Shown in pieces: positions 34,480 to 46,290 of a stretch of DNA of 64,000 nucleotides. Numbering within the stretch: the first letter of the stretch is position 1; the number at the start of each line of letters is the position of its first letter. The notes below the pieces were generated by a model that worked only from the letters and a program-made list of their open reading frames with translations, was not told the DNA's origin and did not search any database. The position numbers and the translations under genes are program-made. Source of the stretch: Synanceia verrucosa (Eukaryota; Chordata; Actinopteri; Perciformes; Synanceiidae); contig CM056558.1 of assembly GCA_029721515.1 (NCBI GenBank), forward strand, positions 13,857,240 through 13,921,239. The letters are read 5' to 3'.

Positions 34480-36162
34480 AAAAAGTCAGTGTCATTGCCG
34501 TGCTGACTCCACCTCAGTGGAGCTGAGGGAAGCTCGAGTTGCGCACCTCTCGATAAATCCAACTCCTTCACACGACATCGACAACGTGATGCGCAAAGGC
34601 AAATCCGGTCCAAGGGTGTAGACCAAAGGTACAGTATAGCCTACTCTCAAAAGTCCAACATGTAGGCTTTAACAAACAGCCGGTGCGCACTCAAACGTGC
34701 AGATGGAGGAAGAGAAGTGAAATATGGAAAATTGCTTCTCCGTCTGATGCTTATATCTCGTGATCCATCTCATGATCCAACTTACATGTCCACACTCGTG
34801 GTTTCTAATGAAAACCGTCTCACGGTTGACTTAGCTAATGAAGCACCCCTCTGTGGAGATGCACTTGTTAGATGGACCCCCCCACCACACACTCGCACAC
34901 ACACACACGCCTCCGCCCGAACAAAGATGATCCACAAATATGCGTTATGCTCCAGAACTATACAGCGCATTAAGTATATATATGCACACATCGTTCCTCT
35001 CCCTGCTAAACCACCCAGGTTTCTTTTATTCGGGGAGATTAACATTGTAATTAACTCCCTGTGGGGGAATGGGGTGGGGGGAGCCGTGTCTGTTACGGCC
35101 GTTGTTCAGAATGATGGATATCCTTCGCACTCAAACAGCAGACAGGCTCCGCTCACCACCACCACCAGCAGCACCACCAGCAGCAGCTTTGCGGTGGCAG
35201 AGTCAGGAGTCCCGCGGATTCCGGGACTACCGAGCATCTCTCTCCACCTCAAAGCTCCATACCAGCTTGAACAAGGCTTTTTGCAGTATTCTATTCTATA
35301 TGATGCTCTTGTTTTTGTGCACTTGTTTGCGTCTCTGTATGGGTGTTAAAATGGCAACACACCAGTCACCCCACATGTTTAGTCTCTAACGGACAAAACT
35401 GAGATTCAAATTCATACTTCTTGTCTAAAAAACATGCCTGGTAAGAGTGGACTGAGTCAGGGGAAAAAAGAGAAACGTGGAAGTGTGCCTACCTTTTTTT
35501 TGTCAGCGGAGTTCCTCTTTCTTTCTTCTCTACATATAAACCCTCACATCTTCATGATTCAAACAGGCAATAATCCCCGGATTTGTGTTAAATGTTTGCG
35601 TCCCTGCGGCTGGTCCAGTGAGGAGCGGATCGCGGGTTCCTCTGCCGGGTTAAATAATGATTTTAATATCCACCCCAAGAGCGCAGGTTGCTCAAGACGC
35701 GTCTGGGTACGGCAGGAGGAGTCGCTCCCTCAGCAGCAGCCGCCGTGCGCACTTGGAGAAACCAGAGCTCTGTCCGCGCAGGGAAGCTGAGGGAATGATG
35801 TCATGCGTCCGGCCCTCCCTCTCCAGCCACCCCTTAACTCACGGCTCTCTCCATCCTCAGCCCCCATCTCATCAGCCCATCTTTCTTTATGGCACCTATG
35901 CCATCTTTCTTTTTTCAACATTTGCACTGAAAATACACATTGAGTTCAGCATTGGATATTTAATTCTTCATTTGGGGAGGTATTACTTTGAACTCAACAA
36001 TCAAACATCTCATTTCCACTCTGGAAATGAACCGTGTGATATCGTTTCAGAACAACCTGGCATGTGCGTGTTGAGCAGTGGAAACACCTTGTCTCCCATA
36101 CGTTCAAATTATTTGTGAAGGTGGAGCACAAGACCGTAGGCTATATAACGTTTTTTTTGCAG
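34480..36162. promoter_or_regulatory. CpG-rich promoter-like zone
   Basis: This is the only long zone with sustained CpG content. 35560-35830 holds about twenty CpGs by hand count, including TCGCGGG, GACGCGTC and GTCCGCGC. A CRE-like TGATGTCA lies at 35796-35803, and a CAC/CAG trinucleotide patch at about 35153-35188. The longest frame of the window (34717-35349, plus, 210 codons) lies within it. That frame begins in AT-rich DNA, reads through CA repeats and shows no domain, so I do not call it a gene. A candidate exon follows. Direction of transcription is not determined. Confidence 0.42.
36142..36148 (+). promoter_or_regulatory. TATA-like box
   Basis: TATATAA lies just before a T8 run. If used, initiation would fall near 36170, inside the candidate exon. 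It competes with the reading of the same T run as a splice-acceptor tract. Confidence 0.25.
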
Positions 36163-36264
36163 CGCTCCATCAGACGTGATGAAGTCATGCCGTTCCCCCA
36201 CGCCTCACTGAAGGTATCGTCCAGTAGCATCGCCAGCCTGCCTTTACCCGGGATAAGAGGGGAG
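36163..36264 (+). CDS. candidate internal exon, 34 codons, function unknown
   Basis: A strong acceptor precedes it (T8 then GCAG, with AG at 36161-36162). A strong donor follows (GAG then GTAAGG, with GT at 36265-36266). The 102 bp between is an exact multiple of three and is open in only one of the three plus frames. That frame reads RSIRRDEVMPFPHASLKV, then a serine run, then IASLPLPGIRGE. The other two frames stop. I do not recognise the peptide. It lies just downstream of the CpG-rich zone, as an early exon would. It could instead be a non-coding RNA exon, a 5' untranslated exon (ATG near 36187), or chance. Confidence 0.35.
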
Positions 36265-36266
36265 GT

Positions 36267-37109
36267 AAGGCAGAATGAAATAGACCAATGCACGCAGAGC
36301 ACTGAGCCAAGGCAGCCTCCCCCCTGTCCGGTGCAGGCGGTGCATCTTAAAGATGAAGTATCATATCATAAAACTCATCATCAGAGTTACAGGTGAGGTT
36401 CATTGTGTATTCCACGTACTACACTGCAAACAAAAGGGTGTTTTAACAACTCATTTGGTTTTGTTTTGAGTGGGAATCATTTAAGAAATGCAGTTGTGGT
36501 CAATGAGACTGTGGATGATTTAAATTTATTACACTGCACACAATGTTCAAAATTTTGTCACAATGATTAATTTTTAGTTAAGCCCTTGCTTAGATTTTTT
36601 TTTTCTTTCCTGAGGAATATGAATCAAGAATCAAGTGATATGGAGCTAATGTTGTGCTCTGATTTTAGTCGATTTTAGCTATAAAAATTTCAAAATAGTT
36701 GAGGATCTGTGTTTTGGTGAATGACAGTGACTAACCACTTACTTTTCCCTGGCATATTTAAAGCAGTTTCAAATGCATTGAAATTCCTCACAATGGATGA
36801 GCAAGCCATAAGGTATTTTCTGCATCCCGAGTTTGCTGCTGGCTGCTTGTTGAAAGAAAAAAAGACTGTGAGGGCGTTTAATCAATCAACTTCAGCTGCA
36901 GGTTTTACTTAATCAAATCTTTAAAGTGGCAGGACTGCTTTCCTCTACACCATGCAATATACTGGGACAGGCTGGAAAGGAGCTTGGCCATTCATGCTTC
37001 CCCTTGCTCCATAGGGCATTTATCCTCAAGTGGCAACAGCTTGTTGGTTGTGTGTTGGTTTAATAAAACCTGAACACATTGTAGACTTAATCACATTATG
37101 ACTGTATAT

Positions 37110-37110
<1 letters not shown>
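36267..37110. other. unique DNA, no gene
   Basis: The open frame of the candidate exon continues past its donor to 36396, without known domain content. The remainder is AT-rich and empty. Confidence 0.5.
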
Positions 37111-37153
<43 letters not shown>

Positions 37154-37157
37154 ACAC
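37111..37157. repeat. (CA)n microsatellite
   Basis: About 19 uninterrupted CA units, one G interruption, then four more. Confidence 0.97.
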
Positions 37158-37279
37158 TGCTGGCTGTGCCAATGCAAACACTTTACATCAGTCCCTTATC
37201 TTGATCTTGTTTTCATTATTTGTCTTTTTTGATTAGCACAATATGACAAAATATGTGTAAATATGTGTAACACAACAAA

Positions 37280-37885
37280 GAAAGTCAAAGTCAGCTTTGT
37301 TGTCAGTTGTACAGCATGTACATAACATACAGATGATTGAAATTATGGTTCTACTGCAATAAAACTACAGTAGTAAGACATGGTAATAAATAGACAAGGC
37401 AAATGCAGTCAGTGCAAATATATATGGTTGCAGTGCAAAGAAACTGATTCAGCTTATTGTCTGGTTAAAGTGAATAAAGTGTGCCAAATGTTGATGGGGA
37501 AGTGGGGGTGGGGGGCAAAGCAGGGAGAGTTCAGCATCCTGACAGCCTGGTGCAAGGCCGCCCTTGACCAAATTGGGGTGAAATTTTATTTGGTGTCCCC
37601 TCGTGCAAAATGTGGCCCCTCATGAAGGATGAGGCCCTATGCACAGCGTGTGTTCTGCGTTTAGGGAGAGGCGGCACTGGCCTGGTGGACAAAGCTGTCC
37701 TTCAGTCTGCTGGTCCTGGCCCACAGGCTCATCAGTCTCCTTCCTGATGGCATCAGGTTGAAGAAGCTGTGTGACGGGTGGGAGCGATCCTTAACAATGC
37801 AGAGGGCTCTGCAGGTGAAGGGAGAGGTGTAGATGTTTTGCAGGGAGTGGAGAGAGGCACAGATGATCGTCTCAGCTGCTTGTAA
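37280..37885 (-). mobile_element. 3' end of a Jockey-superfamily LINE
   Basis: On the minus strand, 37880 down to 37661 encodes AAETIICASLHSLQNIY, then KDRSHPSHSFFNLMPSGRR, then ARTSRLKDSF. This is the C-terminal region following the reverse transcriptase in CR1/L2/Rex1-type LINEs, where HPxHxxFxLxPSGRR is characteristic. The rest, to about 37280, is 3' untranslated sequence ending on the minus strand with AACAAAGCTGACTTTGACTT, a common end for fish LINEs of this group. It is strongly 5' truncated; no catalytic residues remain. Confidence 0.82.
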
Positions 37886-37924
37886 GGATGTACAAATGAA
37901 AAACTGGAATGCACACATAACAGC

Positions 37925-38020
37925 TGGCAATTTGATCATTTGTGGCCCCAGCAGGGATCCGACTTGGAAGCTTGGAAGTGTTGATGCCACTCTTCCCCCA
38001 CTGAGCTAGACAGAACCATG
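37925..38020 (-). mobile_element. tRNA-derived head (SINE-like)
   Basis: Read on the minus strand, 38010 down to 37990 gives TAGCTCAGTGGGGGAAGAG, a good tRNA box A region. About 40 bp further on, near 37954-37966, CAAGTCGGATCCC is a box B-like segment. Spacing and order are those of a tRNA. It is not a functional tRNA, since acceptor-stem pairing and the box B core are degraded. It lies immediately upstream of the LINE 3' end and in the same orientation, which is the order seen in tRNA-headed, LINE-tailed SINEs. Confidence 0.6.
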
Positions 38021-39389
38021 TGTGACCTTTAAGCCCGAATAAAGCACTTAAGTTCCCTGGACTGATAATTTGATTGTCCTTTGCCTGTCTTTACCTTTAC
38101 TTCAGATAATTGGACACTCCTTTGATAAGGTGTATTCACTAAGGGGGCATTATGCACCACTGGCCATAAGTCAACAGGGTCAAATGTAGGATTTTATATA
38201 TAAGTTACAGTATGTTGTCACAATGTTGTAAGTTCACATTATTTTTGTATATTCCTATTTATATATAATCATGATCTGTGATATGTGTTTTTTCAGATTT
38301 TATGATGCAAAAGTGTTGTGTTCCATCTAAAACAAGGGTAAATCTGCTCCTGAAAAATAAGGAAATTGTATATGTCCACTGAATAAAGGTTCTTCTTCTT
38401 ATCAATTTTGTCTGTAAGAAAGTGGCATGTAGTATGTGCAATAGCTTTTCTTCAGTCAACCAATGTTTATACTGACCTAAGAAAGATAGTTGCATATTTT
38501 GCAGAAGCCAATCTTGGAGGGTTTGTTACAATTTCCTTTCACTTCTGGCATTTAAAGAGGTGAAATTACTGTAACATAAATGACTACATTTCCATAAATT
38601 CAATTTACATCAGCCTGACCAATCAATAAAACAGTTAATGTAATATTCTCAGAGTAAAATGTCTGTTGCAACCTTGCCATGCCTTCAAGGTGGATGAATC
38701 AGAAAGAACCCCTGTAATGAAAATCACCAGCTACTACAAAGTATTAATAGAAGCCAGTGTGTGTCAGCTGCAGTAGCCCTTTTCAGGGTTGCAGCTTTAA
38801 CAATGAAAAAGGCAATAGCAATGAAACCCACTGGTTTCTGATACAAATCTCTCGCAGTTATTCTCAGAGTGAGAGGAGCTATTATTTAATTTGTGTTGTG
38901 CCTTGAGTCAATTAACTTGTCAATCTCAAAAGCATAGTAAAGGGCTATCACACACTCGCCAGTTGTGCACCATATCGTCTGTGTTTCTATTACTCATCTA
39001 AGTAACAGTGCATGATGGCTAACAGCTTACCTCAATTAAAAGGAAGTGTAGGTGTAGTTTTAGCAAATTCACGCAAGTCAGATGTCTAATAGCTGAGTGA
39101 ATTCACAGTTAATCATGCCTTTGAGGAGGCCTGACATTGTTGTGGACACTTGAAATAGTGTGTTGTTGGGGAAAAGTGATAAGTATAAAATTACTGGGGA
39201 TGATATGTCTCTCTGTTTCCTGATAAAAATGACACCTATGCTTGGACCTTGTGCCCTGAACATTTCCTTGGGTGTTTGCTCAAGTCCGTGTCGGTTTCAT
39301 CTGCCCTTCTGTCTCAATAAAGATAAGGGAAGTGGTCCACCCACTCTGCTCTCAAAGCAAAAGCGTGCACCTTGTCTTTGATTATCTCA
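38021..39389. other. unique DNA, no gene
   Basis: AT-rich. No element or domain recognised. Confidence 0.5.
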
Positions 39390-39540
39390 CAGCATCTCTC
39401 TGCTCCTCTTACTTCATTCTTTCTTCATTCCCATCACCCACTTCCACTCCATCATTCTTTTTTCTTCTTCTCTAACCTTGCCCTGTTCAGTCGCCCTCCC
39501 ATCTCACTGACTCTTTTTTTCCCTTCCTCCCTCCTGTAAT
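39390..39540 (+). repeat. polypyrimidine tract
   Basis: C/T-dominated plus strand over about 150 bp. Of the same kind as the tracts at 21.9, 29.6 and 42.95 kb. Confidence 0.7.
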
Positions 39541-42500
39541 ATGTCCATCTGTGTGTGGGAAACACTGAATGAGTGGTTTAATTAGAGAAGGAGCAGTGGT
39601 CTGTCACCTTGGGCTGAGCACTGGCAATCAAGCGCCACTGGCTTGAAGAAAAGTCGGACAAGGCCATTCATTGATTGGTGATTGAAGTGGTGCTTTGTCT
39701 GCATGATACACTGAAAGACCTTTGACTGAGATTAGGAATAAAAGACTGAAGCAGAATTCATTGTAGAAGAGCCAAGTTGCAATTCCAATCCAATTTTATA
39801 TAGTTTGTATCTGTTAGTGCATGTCGACTGAATGTGCTTTCAATAATCTGGTTAAGGCTGAATTCACACCAAATCAGATGTCTGTGTGAAAATGGCAGTT
39901 CTCCCGTTGATTTGAACCAGTACAGCCAATTGGTTTGGCTCTGGGAATGGCTGCCTGTGGCATTGTCAAAAACCGCTCATCGCTCCCTGACTCCACGATA
40001 GTGAAGAAGTGTTGGTTGTAAGGTAAGTATACTCAGCATGCATCAGCAAGACTGAACTGCAGGTAATGTGCATGGCCTGTAAAGGCTCACTGGGGATGAT
40101 GTGTTAGTCCGCAGATCCCTGAAGACATAGCCCTTCTGCTAATGAGCGCTGTAGCTTGTTTGTTCAAAGTTTGTGAATGTTGAATGTGTCATGTTGACTC
40201 TGCTTTCCCCTGAATCTGAAGCAAAACATCAGCCAAATGTTAAGTGTAGATCAGACAAATGGATGTTTACATATGCAAAGGACATACACAGAGACAGACT
40301 GGCAGACAGACAGTGTCCTTTCTTTAGAGTTAGATGAAGGTAGTGAGACTGCAGGGATGCCGGAAAAAGAGACAGCAGCCTGTGACAAAAAGCTGAAACA
40401 GAATCAACTTTTAGAGAAACACAAACGCAACCTGACGATACGCTGACGATGGCCAAACATGTAACTGGCGATCCAGAGCTGCACCCAAAGAAATTTTGTT
40501 GTGCAATCGCTTGGTGTTGAATGGATTATGAATAAGTAACACTCCTACACTGCAGCACAACCCTGCCACAATTTCCCACAGGTTTGGATAAAGTGTCCTC
40601 CAAATGCCATGTGCACTTTCTAGCTGTCTAGATGGTCTTCACATTAATTAAGGTTGAACCTTATCCATATAAAGCATCATTGACTAGTACGTTAAATGAA
40701 TGAATGCCATGTAGATGAATGAATCATCTTCGTACCTTTCTATGAAAATTAAGATTTTTTGCATTCATGTCAACACCTAATGTTCAAATGAAAGTGAGAG
40801 CGTCTCTGTTAAATACATTGAGCTTGTGAACATTAAGATCATGAGAACTCTGCACCATTCAGTCAGAGATAACGATGTTGAATTTTTCAAAAGAATCTTG
40901 CGTATTACATAATTATCATGACCCAAGGCATGACAGTTCATGCAATGTGACTAAGCATATTGTTTAAACCATTTTCAAAAGAAAGTCATCATTACTGTGG
41001 TTTTGCATCATTTTGTTGATGCTTTAATGCCAACCAGAAGAAAACAAGAATGTTTAGGAGAGAGAAGAAATTGCAGAGTGAGCTGGGATGCTGAAAATAT
41101 GACCAGACTGGATTAAAAACCATATTGGACACATCCTGGATAGTATGGGATTTCCCTTCATGTTTCCCTCGAGTTTGTGTTTACCATATAATTTACCTGT
41201 ATGCAAAATGCTAGAATGTTTTTACATTAAATATGATATTTGTGAACATCCTCAGTAGTGTGCTTATTGAGCATTGCTATCAGGCTAATTCAGCAAAGGA
41301 ATATTGCATGTGAATTATACAGCTTATTGCATTAGGACACATAGTTTTGGAAAGTGGGTGAGAAAAATTAGAGCTTTGATTAAACAGTTACAAATTATTA
41401 TAATTTTCTTTAAATTTCTACTGCAAGAGACAATTTTGTGTGTGTTTGTGTGTGTAATGGGGTTAATTCATGTTACATTCATAGGAGATAAGTTAATAAA
41501 AAATGTGGCTTTTGGGGAGAGATTCCCCATCCACACAGCAACAGTCTCAACAGTGAAAAGATCTCAAGGCCTATGTAGCATGACAAGACAGCTTCAAGGG
41601 TTGGTGGGGGCTGGGGGGTTGATTTGCTGTGACATTTAGCGGGAAGAGAATAGCTCTAACTGAATTCACACCAGAATTCACACTTTAGCAACATGAAGGC
41701 ATTATACAAGCAACTTTCCTTTCAAACCCACCCTGACTCAGGTTTTCTTTTAAAATTCTCCAACTCATTGCAAACCACCATTATTTAGGTGTAAGCCTCT
41801 GAATACAAGAGTGAAATTTACTATTGCCTGTCCCTTCCAAGAATTGTGGTTCAAACGCTCCTTGCACTATTTGCTTCTTTTGAAGTTTTAAATTTTCACA
41901 TTCTACATTCATGGCAATAAAAAAACAATCCAACTGAAAGAATATCGGGAAATTATTTCTCTTCCTTTTTTTTAAAAAAAAAAAATTAAATTAAATATTT
42001 CTGACCCCTTTTGTGAACCAAAAAAGATTGAGAATTACATATCATCATGATGGCATCATGCCTTAGGAAGCCCTGCAATAATTTGCCATGGACCAGTTAT
42101 AGTTGTATGCTCAACATTCTGGTCTGCTATCTGCACAGACTGACAAACACTGACCACAAATACTCATAGCATTCCTATGATTCTGAGAGGTTCCTTGTTT
42201 AATGGTTCCTTGTTTTAATCAGTTAATATCTTTTCTGCAGCAGCTGAGTGGAGCCTTGGTGCTGAGTGGACTGTCTGGATCAAAGTGACTAATATTACTC
42301 TAGAAATACGACCACAACTATCGATCTCTTCTGTGCTCATGTTCTCAAACAATTCTTGGCAAGTTCTTAGTGTTCAGACAGCTAGAGGAATATAGTGTTG
42401 CAAAAAAAACAACATTTGAAAATGTCTTACCCCACTTACACCTGGCATTTAAACCTGATCTGGATCAGGATTTGTTATCTGGATGAGGAAAACATAATTT

Positions 42501-42949
42501 CCATATCCACTGGGATAGAAATGCAGTCGACCATACAGATGGTGCTTAGTCCAAACAAGCTTAGACTATCAACTCTACCCAGGTGTGGTCACTCTTGTTA
42601 TTGTGAGGTGCAATGGATAAAAACCACCACCCATCAACTGACATATGCTGTGGCATCAGTAAAGATTTGCCTATGGAGAAAGTCAGTGAGTTGGTAACAT
42701 GACTGTGAAGGGTGTAGATTGTGACAACAGGGAATGGAAATAGATGTGCTGCTGTACAGGGCGATAAATTGTCTGTAACACAGACTTATAATGGCTGTGT
42801 GAGGGTACTGGTATATACAGGAGCCATTGAGAGGCACTTGGCTCATTAGGTTGAGGCATTGAGGTGATGAGTGGGTGTGTGAGTCGGTGAGTATATGACA
42901 CGACAAGGCTTTGATGCGCTGGCAGGTAGAGAGCTCATTCTGCTGCTCC
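39541..42949. other. unique DNA, no gene
   Basis: 39850-40020 starts with GCTGAATTCACACC and might be an old dispersed element; not confirmed. T8 and A11 runs lie at 41966-41985. The 111-codon frame at 41304-41639 and the overlapping frames at 42395-42963 show no domain. Confidence 0.5.
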
Positions 42950-43150
42950 TCTCCTGTCATCATTCTCTCTTCTCACTTCTCACGCATTCTCTCACTCTTG
43001 ATAACCTCACTACCAGTTGGATTATTGTTCCCCATTCGGCGTCTTCACTGTTTCACCATCTCTAAGCTCTCTCAGCTTCCTGATTCTGTCTCTTTTCTAG
43101 CTGCATCTCCTCCTCATTTGCTTACACCTCTCACTTTTTCTCAGTCGTAG
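42950..43150 (+). repeat. polypyrimidine tract
   Basis: C/T-rich plus strand with CTCTC and TTCTC units. The S/L-rich frame at 42911-43150 is an artefact of it. Confidence 0.7.
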
Positions 43151-43534
43151 CTGTCTCCTCCTAGCTGTGTTCTATGTGGATATCTATAGCAACAGCCTGA
43201 CAGGACATTCAGGTGGGTGAAGGTGTGAACATCCCTCAGAAAAAAACCCTAGCAACCCCATGTTAGATGGTAACTGCGTAAATACAGGATCTTCACAAGG
43301 TTGGCTTATCATCATAGCAGTGGATATTTACAGTATAGCCTGGTTAAAATAGTTCTGGGTGGGCTTATTTATTTTACTCATAGTGTGAATGAGCAGTCTG
43401 TGCCCACAGTGGTCTTGTCTACCAGATAGGAATGATTTTAAAAAATGCTATTATAAACTGGTTATACCATATTTTCATCTGTCTTTCAAAGACACAAATA
43501 AATATTTGAGTGCAAAACAAACTGTAACATATAG

Positions 43535-43535
<1 letters not shown>

Positions 43536-43569
<34 letters not shown>

Positions 43570-43578
43570 CACACACAG
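43536..43578. repeat. (CA)n microsatellite
   Basis: About 15 CA units, a TAGA interruption, and four more units. Confidence 0.96.
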
Positions 43579-45166
43579 CAGATCTGTCTGGTTCTTCCAG
43601 TTTGTTTATTTGTCATCATGAATGTGACATTTTAATTTATATAGCTTTGCATGTCCAATTGTCCTTGAGCAAACAAGTTGCTCCCAATGCATGCAGCTTG
43701 CATGGCAGCTCCGTCAATAATGGGTGAATGCAGGAGAAATTTCAAAGCGCTTTGTCTAGTAAGGTGCTGGCTTTTTAAAGATCATATTTGGAGCTTTTAT
43801 TTGACAGAGGAAAGTGTAGAAATGGCAAAAGAGGCAAAGGGTTATGCCATGCAACAAAGGTTACAATGCTGTAAATAAACCCTGAGTATTATATATAGTG
43901 TATGGCATACAATAATGCATCCCCTTCATGGTCAGACACGAGTGAAAAAAAAGAGTACATATACACTATTTAGAAGGTTATTGCAGCATATCGAGTTTGT
44001 ATATTTGTATAAATGATTGACAATATTTCTTTATTTTGGTAAGAGGAAAAGATAAAAAAATTAGAGTTCCTGACAAATGACACGTGGCAGCCCCCCTGTA
44101 GGTCTTTCAAAGTCAGCTCAACCAACAAATGGATGACACACATCTGGGGTATTTAAAGGAGGTCTGCACTAAGAACACCAATTAAATATTGTATTATTTT
44201 TCACCTGCTCACACAGTTAAAGTGTGGGTTTTTTCAACAGGTACAAGCTTCATCAATTAACTTATTTTATGATCATAAAATTAGTCTGTGGCTTTTTTGA
44301 TAGAACTCAGTGTTGCACAGAGTGGTGATATCAGCATTTAATGAAAATTCACAAATACAGAAGATTTTCCAGAAATTTAATACATTATATTAAAAGGGTG
44401 CCTTTATTTAAATTCTTTCAGTTCCATGGCAGAAAATACTGGGAATAAAACCTTTAACCCTAACAGTTGTAGTGCCATGCTCCACTGAAACAAAAAACAA
44501 GATCCACTTGGAGCTGGTTTAACATTATGCACAGATTCTTTATATATTTATTCATGACTACCAGAGGAAGAAAAAAGTAGGCAGCGAGTCAGCGAGATGG
44601 GCTGCAGCTCATAAGTGCATTATCACCCAACCTTTGTCTACCCTCTTTGCTCCACTTCAACTGCCTGCAAAACAGCATCCCTCGCTCACCAGCACTGTGA
44701 TAAGATCTGACTTAACCTTGGTTAGGTTTACCACCTTACACTGCATTGTCACTACTAGAGAACATCACCTTTAGGTGATAAGGGTATACCATTAAGAGAG
44801 GAAATAGGCTTGACAGATAAGGGCAGATTTCAGATTTGGGCTCTGTTTAGTTAATCATCATTACCATCTCACGGGTTGAATATCAAAGCAATACTCAAGT
44901 CAGTCTTAGCTTTGATCACAAGTTTTAGAGGAGACAACAAGTGATATAATTCACATGAGCTACTCCTGCATTTTTAGTCAAGCTCGGGATGGAAAATTGG
45001 TCTGTTCATCTCTTTGGTTCAAACTGACATATCATTGCTTTTTTTTGTCAGCACCCATTCCTATCGTAAAACACCACAAGATGGGAGGTGTCAACTTCTT
45101 ATGGGGTTGGTGCATGTTTTAATCTTCCAGAAATGTATATTGACATTAGTTAGTTTATTATTGACA
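43579..45166. other. unique DNA, no gene
   Basis: Near 43840-43865, ATGCCATGCAACAAAGGTTAC resembles the tail of the second tRNA-SINE family at 49.2 and 63.6 kb, but the box B part is gone, so I do not call it. The rest is AT-rich and empty. Confidence 0.45.
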
Positions 45167-45520
45167 GTATACGCCACAGAGATCAAAGCAGGAAGTGGAG
45201 ACAATCTTGATTAGAGAGCAAAACAGACAAAAAAGAGGTGGTTTTCATGAAACTGGCCTCTACTCTCCTCCAGATAAAACAAGAATGGAACAAGATAAAA
45301 ACTAACATTTTTTTCATCATGAAATAGAGTCTCTTCTTTCATTTGAGCTATTCTGTGTTTTTCAGAGTCATAGTACAAAATATTCTGTGGGTCTTAAAAA
45401 ATGATTCAAAATGGCCAAAAACGCTGGTACAAGGTACTTTCAGTTTCATAAAATGGCTGGAACTCTACGGATGCTTTCACAGTGCCAGCAGTCGTGGGTC
45501 TGACCTCCCACTGTAAGAGC
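45167..45520 (+). repeat. dispersed repeat, copy B (uninterrupted)
   Basis: Same family and orientation as 9982-10535. It shares GAGATCAAAGCAGGAAGTGG, CTCTCCTCCAGATAAAACAAG (one change from copy A) and ACAAAATATTCTGTGG. It lacks the SINE: the site equivalent to 10202-10509 is a single short AAAAAATGAT stretch at about 45398. Sequence beyond 45420 to about 45520 (GCTTTCACAGTGCCAGCAGT and neighbours) is probably still element. Confidence 0.7.
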
Positions 45521-45974
45521 TGCTGCCTGCTTTTCCTTCCTCTCATGCGTCATCGCGTTGACAACGTCATCATTACACATTTCTCTGTGGATGCTGAGCA
45601 GCTCTCAGACCTCGCAATCTTGCCAGTGTGCTGCCATGATCAATAAAAAAAAGTGTGCCAGATTGCTATACAAGCTGTATATAAACATGGTCGAGCATGC
45701 ACAGTTCACATCGTTTGATTTGTTTGATTGAAAAAAAAATCTCTGCCCTTCAGAGATTTGTCTTGAGGAGATCAACATGAAGACTGATGGGAGTGGACCA
45801 AAACTTTGCTTTGTGAGTGAGCAGCTCTGCAGTCCTCGAGCTTCAGCAAGGATAGCCTGACAGGCTGCTCTGTGACTAAAGCAGAACACAACAGGCAGGT
45901 AACATCAACGTCATCAAGTAATTTAGTGAGACGCGGGATGCGCTGCACAATGCAGACGAGCCGCTAAATTCCCA
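45521..45974. other. unique DNA, no gene
   Basis: CpG-bearing at 45545-45565 and 45925-45970. No domain in the frame at 45605-45889. Confidence 0.45.
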
Positions 45975-46290
45975 GGTCGCTTGGAGGGTCATTTGACCTC
46001 GGGCAATGATGCTGTGACAACCCTGGGATTTTCGTGCTGACTTTGGTGGTGATCAGATCCGATTCACCATCACCACCAAAAATGAATCAGTTTTAAGTTA
46101 AACCACTTCCGGCCAATCCTGAAAATACTGTCCATAACTTTTTGAGTTACTTTGCAAACCAACAAACAAACAAACAAACAAGCCTCGGTGAAAACATAAC
46201 CTCCTTGAAGGCAGGGGTACTTTTAAATAAAAAGTCACTGCCACCTTGGCGGAGGTCTGCGCTCTCTGAGTGCTTTTCTAGTTGCTTATG
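45975..46290 (+). repeat. teleost interspersed repeat with (CAAA)n
   Basis: GTGATCAGATCCGATTCACC, CAGTTTTAAGTTAAACCAC, TTGAGTTACTTTGCAAACC, a (CAAA)n tract at 46155-46181, GGTGAAAACATAACCTCCTTG and CCTTGGCGGAGGTCTGCGC follow in the order I know from a widespread fish dispersed repeat. No coding content. Family name not given; ends approximate. Confidence 0.6.

Noticed and set aside
34717..35349. 210-codon open frame, the longest in the window
   Set aside because: It starts in AT-rich DNA and passes through a CA repeat and a CAC/CAG patch, and no domain is recognisable. Kept only as part of the CpG-rich zone.
43838..43868. Third fragment of the second tRNA-SINE family
   Set aside because: Only about 25 bp resemble the tail (ATGCCATGCAACAAAGG), with no box B; too little to support.
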